17,050 nt of DNA from Alphaproteobacteria bacterium. Its GTDB lineage: Bacteria > Pseudomonadota > Alphaproteobacteria > Rs-D84. The stretch lies in assembly GCA_013316395.1 (NCBI GenBank), contig WSMU01000020.1, forward strand, positions 1 to 17,050. The letters are read 5' to 3'. The notes below the pieces were generated by a model. The model did no database searches. It was not told the origin of the DNA and was given only the letters and a program-made list of their open reading frames with translations. This document shows positions 13,489 through 17,050 of the stretch, piece by piece. A program made the translations under genes and the position numbers. The number at the start of each line of letters is the position of its first letter. The stretch's first letter is position 1.

Positions 13489-13818
13489 ATGATAGCGGCG
13501 GTATTGTTTTTATCACTTTTTGCAGCGCCTATTGTTACGCCGGATGATGTCCCGACGGTAACGCCGGTTTATGCGGGTGTTGCAATCAGCGATGCTGATA
13601 TCGAAACAGAAACAAAAGAAATTACAGACCCGCCCATGACCGAACCTACGACACCCTTGGTGTCAATAAATACGGATATCTTGGACATGAGCTGGACCGG
13701 TGCCATGGATTTAGGTGATCCGATGCTGCGCCCTTCGGGTATTATTCTGCCGTTTTTGGAAAATCATCCGATTGATAATCTGGAGGTAAAATTCAGATTG
13801 CTTAATGTAAAGTTCTAA
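13489..13818 (+). CDS. Small putative exported protein
   Basis: A 109-residue protein I do not recognise. It begins with a short hydrophobic segment (IAAVLFLSLFAAPIV, residues 2-16) that could be a signal peptide, although it lacks a basic start. A Thr/Pro/Asp-rich acidic stretch (about 17-58, with PPMTEPTTP) and a C-terminal part ending LEVKFRLLNVKF follow, the last resembling a beta-strand. A periplasmic or outer-membrane-associated role is an inference. The ATG is six bases after an extended -10 box, so the mRNA is probably leaderless. The end overlaps the convergent ligA gene by four bases, with no terminator between them. Confidence 0.6.
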   Translation: MIAAVLFLSLFAAPIVTPDDVPTVTPVYAGVAISDADIETETKEITDPPMTEPTTPLVSINTDILDMSWTGAMDLGDPMLRPSGIILPFLENHPIDNLEVKFRLLNVKF

Positions 13819-15815
13819 GCCTCGGCTACCACGCGCGCCAGGTCGTCTTCGCCCCAGATTGTTATCCCCAATTCCGTTGCCTTCGCCAGCTTAGAGCCGG
13901 CCTCCGCCCCAGCTAGAACAATGTCAGTTTTTGCCGATACGCTTCCTTGCACTTTTGCGCCCATTCGCTCCAGGATTTCCTTTGCCTCATCTCGGGTATA
14001 TTTGGAGAGCGTTCCCGTCAGAACTATTTTCTTTCCTGCCAATGGTCCTGTCGGCATTGCTGTTTGAACAACTGCATCGCGTACGCGCACCTGACCCAGC
14101 AGGCTCTCGATTACATCCGTATTGTGCGAATCCCCAAAGAAAGATGATATTTCATCCGCCATAACATCACCAATGCCGTCAATTGTCTTTAGCTTCCATA
14201 CCGGTGCGCTGCGAACGGCATCCAGTGTCCCGAATGCATTAGCCAGGATTTTTGCCGTTGCCTGCCCAACCTCTGGAATCCCTATTGCATAAATAAAACG
14301 ATGCAGGTCAATGTCGCGTGCACGCTCAATCGCATCATTCAGGTTAGATACGGATTTTTCGCCAAACCCGTCCAGCTTTTTTATCTCTTCCCCATGGCTT
14401 GATATCAATGTGAATATGTCCGCCGGGCTTTCAATCCAGCCGCGTTCAATAAACAGCTCCAGCTGGCGCGTCCCCAAGCCTTCTATATCAAATCCTTTGC
14501 GTGAAACAAAATGCTCCAGTTCGCCTATGCGTTGGGCCGGACACCCCAGTGTATTTACACATCGGCGTGCTACCTGGCCGGCCTCGCGTATTACTGCGCC
14601 ACCGCATACAGGGCATGTATCGGGAAATTCGAATTCCGGCCCATTAGCTGATTCCGCTACACCAATTATCTGGGGAATGACGTCGCCCGCCCGCTGAACC
14701 GTTACCCGGTCGCCAACACGAACCCCCAGGCGTGCAATCTCGTCCGCATTATGCAGTGTTGCGCGCGATACAACAACGCCGCCTATGTTAATCGGTTCTA
14801 GCTCTGCGACCGGGGTCAAAACGCCAGTGCGCCCGACCTGAACTGTAATCGCATTAAGGGCCGTAATAGCGCGCGCGGCCGGGAATTTATATGCCACTTC
14901 CCAGCGGGGGCTGTTTGAGCGTGCGCCCATTTTCTCCTGCAAATCTATGTTATTTACCTTCAGCACAAGGCCGTCAATATCAAAAGGTATATCCGCCCGC
15001 ATCATCATTATTTCATTATAGACACGTTGAATTTCATCGATGTTTTCAGCATGATGCGCCCATTGGCGCGTGGTTTTAAAACCCCATGATTCCAGTCTGT
15101 CGAAAAACTCACTCTGCGTTTCCCAGTCACGTGATGATATTTCCCCGTATGTATAGCCAAATGCCGACAAACGCCGCGTGGCTGTAATCTCTGGATTTAA
15201 CTGTCGCAGTGAACCCGCCGCCGCATTTCGTGGATTTGCAAATACTTTGTCACCGCGTTCCGCCGCTTCTTCGTTTAAGGCAATAAAATCCGCGCGCATC
15301 ATATATACTTCGCCGCGAATTTCAATGACACTTGGGAAATTACCGCGCAGCTTCTGCGGAATATCGGAAATCGTGCGCAGGTTTTCTGTAATGTCTTCGC
15401 CGATTGCGCCACTGCCCCGGGTCAGGCCGCGAACCAAAATCCCATTCTCGTAACGGGCAGAATATGACACTCCGTCAACTTTCAGCTCAATAAACAGATT
15501 TTTATCCGCCAGCTTGTCAAACCAGTCTGCAACCTCCTTCTCATCAAATACATCGGAAATAGACAGCATTGGAACGCTGTGCGGGTGTGATTTAAACTTG
15601 GCGGCCACGGCGGCCCCAACATGCGTAGATGCACCGCGTACGGCCAGTTCTGGATATTCTTGCTCTATCTCCAGCGCGCGGCGCTTTGCCGCATCGTATG
15701 TTGCATCATCCACGACGGGTGCATCATTTTGATGATATGCAATATCCCATTCGCTCAGTTTTTTCAGTAAATCCGCATGCTCGCCGCGAACTAATAAATC
15801 AGGTGTTTTTGACAT
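13815..15815 (-). CDS. ligA: NAD+-dependent DNA ligase
   Basis: A 666-residue enzyme, normal length, that seals nicks in DNA replication and repair using NAD+. Domains in order: the NAD-binding Ia region (residues 1-60, with VVDDATYD), adenylation (Lys112 in ELKVDG, then YENG, ANPRNAAAGSLRQL at 193-206, FDIDGLVLKVN at 278-288 and RWEVAYKFPA at 304-313), an OB domain with VQVGRTG, a zinc finger (Cys401, Cys404, Cys419, Cys425), helix-hairpin-helix repeats (about 435-570) and a BRCT domain (about 592-666, GKKIVLTGTLS). One oddity is TRGSGAIGEDIT at 132-143, where the usual motif is TRGDG, so Asp is replaced by Ser135. The ATG has no ribosome binding site and is six bases from a TATAAT, so a leaderless transcript is likely. 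Confidence 0.97.
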   Translation of the reverse strand: MSKTPDLLVRGEHADLLKKLSEWDIAYHQNDAPVVDDATYDAAKRRALEIEQEYPELAVRGASTHVGAAVAAKFKSHPHSVPMLSISDVFDEKEVADWFDKLADKNLFIELKVDGVSYSARYENGILVRGLTRGSGAIGEDITENLRTISDIPQKLRGNFPSVIEIRGEVYMMRADFIALNEEAAERGDKVFANPRNAAAGSLRQLNPEITATRRLSAFGYTYGEISSRDWETQSEFFDRLESWGFKTTRQWAHHAENIDEIQRVYNEIMMMRADIPFDIDGLVLKVNNIDLQEKMGARSNSPRWEVAYKFPAARAITALNAITVQVGRTGVLTPVAELEPINIGGVVVSRATLHNADEIARLGVRVGDRVTVQRAGDVIPQIIGVAESANGPEFEFPDTCPVCGGAVIREAGQVARRCVNTLGCPAQRIGELEHFVSRKGFDIEGLGTRQLELFIERGWIESPADIFTLISSHGEEIKKLDGFGEKSVSNLNDAIERARDIDLHRFIYAIGIPEVGQATAKILANAFGTLDAVRSAPVWKLKTIDGIGDVMADEISSFFGDSHNTDVIESLLGQVRVRDAVVQTAMPTGPLAGKKIVLTGTLSKYTRDEAKEILERMGAKVQGSVSAKTDIVLAGAEAGSKLAKATELGITIWGEDDLARVVAEA

Positions 15816-15821
15816 GCCACG

Positions 15822-15851
15822 ATTATAGAAAATTCATACCCAGCCACGCAA
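15822..15851 (-). promoter_or_regulatory. Promoter of ligA; predicted leaderless transcript
   Basis: On the minus strand a perfect TATAAT (15827-15822) ends six bases before the ligA ATG (15815). TTGCGT (15851-15846) is a weak -35 box with an 18-base spacer. The upstream fabI gene has its own terminator, so ligA needs its own promoter. Confidence 0.6.
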
Positions 15852-15871
15852 TGGGAAAAAGAATATCAAAT

Positions 15872-15901
15872 AAAAAATCCCGCTATTCGGCGGGATTTTT
15901 T
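15872..15901 (-). terminator. Terminator of fabI, bidirectional in form
   Basis: TCCCGC (15878-15883) pairs with GCGGGA (15890-15895) around a six-base loop. The stem is extended by A6 against T6. Read on the minus strand it closes fabI, 19 bases after its stop. Confidence 0.88.
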
Positions 15902-15919
15902 AATACTGTAACAAGCGGA

Positions 15920-16729
15920 TTAGTCATCCAAGCCCTTCAACAGGATGTCTTTCAGCTCATTCGGCATCATGCCTGTGGTAGAATATCCACAGTCAACGTG
16001 ATGTACTTCGCCGGTAACAGCCGATGACAGGTTGCTAAACAGATATACGGCCGCACCCGACACATCATCCAGGGTCATATTACGGCGCAGCGGTGTCTGT
16101 TCCGCATTCAGACGCAACATGGCCTTAAAGCCGCCAACACCACTTGATGCCAGTGTCATAATCGGGCCCGCACTGATTGCGTTTACGCGAATGCCGTCGC
16201 GACCCAAATCCGATGCCAGATAGCGAACACTGCTGTCCAGGGCGGATTTTGCAACACCCATTACGTTATAGTTCGGCACAGACTTTTCCCCACCGAAGTA
16301 GGTAAGCGCCACAACACTGCCACCGTCATGCATCAGCGGTGCCGCGCGACGTGTCAAATCAACCAGTGAATATACCGAAATATCCATTGTATTTTTGAAG
16401 TTTGCGCGTGTTGTGTCGGCATAGCGACCACTTAGCTCGTTTTTGTCAGAAAACGCGATTGCATGCAGAACACCGTCCAGGTGCCCCCATTCTTTCTCGA
16501 TTGCGGCGAACAGTGCATCCATTTGCTCATCGTTTTGTACATTGCATTCCTGTACGAACTTGGCATCAATGGATTCTGCCAGCGGGCGAACGCGCTTTTC
16601 CAGATTAGGCATAGCATACGGCATTGCGATTTCAGCCCCTTCTTCATGGGCGCGTTTAGCAATAGCCCATGCCATAGACCAGTCGTTTGCAACGCCTGTA
16701 ATCAGAATCTTTTTCCCTTTCAGTAACAT
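15920..16729 (-). CDS. fabI: Enoyl-[acyl-carrier-protein] reductase, NADH-dependent
   Basis: A 269-residue protein, usual for FabI (about 260). It reduces trans-2-enoyl-ACP in the last step of the fatty-acid elongation cycle, in the cytosol. The cofactor loop is ITGVANDWSMAWAIAK (residues 10-25). HAIAFSDKNEL follows near 89. The catalytic Tyr154 and Lys161 lie in NYNVMGVAK, with the Y-x6-K spacing specific to FabI and the extra Tyr144 in LTYFGGEK. RVNAISAGPIMT and HHVDCGYS complete the family pattern. The frame is open to 16978 across the tRNA-Asn gene, but AAGGA seven bases upstream supports ATG 16729. A promoter at 16765-16793 precedes it. It is probably essential unless another enoyl reductase exists. 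Confidence 0.96.
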   Translation of the reverse strand: MLLKGKKILITGVANDWSMAWAIAKRAHEEGAEIAMPYAMPNLEKRVRPLAESIDAKFVQECNVQNDEQMDALFAAIEKEWGHLDGVLHAIAFSDKNELSGRYADTTRANFKNTMDISVYSLVDLTRRAAPLMHDGGSVVALTYFGGEKSVPNYNVMGVAKSALDSSVRYLASDLGRDGIRVNAISAGPIMTLASSGVGGFKAMLRLNAEQTPLRRNMTLDDVSGAAVYLFSNLSSAVTGEVHHVDCGYSTTGMMPNELKDILLKGLDD

Positions 16730-16764
16730 ATTTAAATCCTTTTTCATCATATTGGACGGTAAAA

Positions 16765-16793
16765 AATATAGCATTAAATATAATAAATTGCAA
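16765..16793 (-). promoter_or_regulatory. Promoter of fabI
   Basis: On the minus strand TTGCAA (16793-16788), a 17-base spacer and TATATT (16770-16765). The leader is about 30 bases and contains the ribosome binding site. It lies back to back with the tRNA-Asn promoter. Confidence 0.65.
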
Positions 16794-16809
16794 TAGATGA
16801 AAAAAAGAC

Positions 16810-16838
16810 TTGAAATACAGGAAAAAAGGTTATAAGAT
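16810..16838 (+). promoter_or_regulatory. Promoter of tRNA-Asn
   Basis: TTGAAA (16810-16815), a 17-base spacer and TAAGAT (16833-16838). Transcription would start a few bases before the tRNA at 16850. Confidence 0.6.
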
Positions 16839-16849
16839 ATGCGGGCAAT

Positions 16850-16925
16850 TCGGGCATAGTTCAGTCGGTAGAACAACGGACTGTTAATCCGTATGTCGCT
16901 GGTTCGAGTCCAGCTGCCCGAGCCA
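16850..16925 (+). tRNA. tRNA-Asn (anticodon GUU)
   Basis: A complete 76-base tRNA with an encoded CCA end. The acceptor stem is TCGGGCA/TGCCCGA. The anticodon stem ACGGA/TCCGT encloses CTGTTAA, with anticodon GTT at 16883-16885. The T arm is GCTGGTTCGAGTCCAGC. It has its own promoter and terminator. It lies on the strand opposite fabI, upstream of that gene. Confidence 0.97.
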
Positions 16926-16936
16926 AAGATTTGCAC

Positions 16937-16960
16937 ACCGCCCACCTTGGGCGGTTTTTT
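16937..16960 (+). terminator. Terminator of tRNA-Asn
   Basis: ACCGCCC (16937-16943) pairs with GGGCGGT (16949-16955) around a five-base loop. The T-run is 16955-16960. Confidence 0.88.
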
Positions 16961-17001
16961 GTTTGGTTTTCTAATCATGTCTTGTCCAGCAGCCTTGATT
17001 G

Positions 17002-17045
17002 AAAGATAATTGTTTATTTAATTTAGAAATGTTCAAATTATCTTT
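17002..17045. repeat. 10-bp inverted repeat at the right edge
   Basis: AAAGATAATT (17002-17011) and AATTATCTTT (17036-17045) are perfect inverted copies 24 bases apart. The stretch from 16961 to the edge is AT-rich and shows no gene. The repeat could be an operator or chance. Confidence 0.35.
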
Positions 17046-17050
17046 GAAAT

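Noticed and set aside
16730..16978. N-terminal extension of fabI
   Set aside because: It is antisense to the complete tRNA-Asn gene and its promoter; ATG 16729 has a clear ribosome binding site.

Overview
The window looks like a chromosomal segment of a low-to-mid GC alphaproteobacterium, probably an uncultured gut-associated lineage. This is an inference. It rests on the housekeeping proteins (FabI, LigA, AckA, TcdA, TatD), on near-consensus sigma-70 promoters in the intergenic gaps, on an invertase of the Bacteroides Mpi type, and on phage-tail-fibre-like orphan genes. No taxonomic marker gene is present.

Layout. (1) 1-2547, plus strand: the end of a surface-glycan locus. It holds the tail of an unidentified protein, a DUF1796 papain-like protein, a DUF115-like protein with a run of strong palindromes in its coding sequence, and a CMP-sugar synthetase-like cytidylyltransferase, closed by a hairpin terminator. 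(2) 2546-3946: a small tail-fibre-like gene (minus) diverges from an Mpi-type serine recombinase (plus). Their promoters overlap on opposite strands. A tRNA-Lys follows on the minus strand. (3) 4033-6066, minus: an MFS transporter and a two-helix membrane protein. (4) 6078-9154, plus: a 768-residue protein I do not recognise, divergent from the MFS gene with back-to-back promoters, then a second tail-fibre-like gene sharing its N-terminal domain with the first. (5) 9151-12038, plus: acetate kinase, lrgA-lrgB and a DUF378 membrane protein. (6) 12051-13818, plus: tatD-like and tcdA in an overlapping pair, then a small putative exported protein. (7) 13815-16793, minus: ligA and fabI, with a two-way terminator between them. 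(8) 16810-17050: tRNA-Asn with its promoter and terminator, then AT-rich sequence.

How the parts may work together. The glycan genes suggest a modified cell surface. The recombinase is of a type that switches surface genes by DNA inversion, and it shares a promoter region with a tail-fibre-like gene. Both tail-fibre-like genes have a good promoter followed by a terminator-like hairpin in the leader, although no phage structural, integrase or lysis genes are visible. AckA and LrgAB suggest acetate/pyruvate overflow metabolism. Three genes (tatD-like, the 109-residue protein and ligA) have a -10 box ending exactly six bases before the ATG and no ribosome binding site, so leaderless mRNAs are likely.
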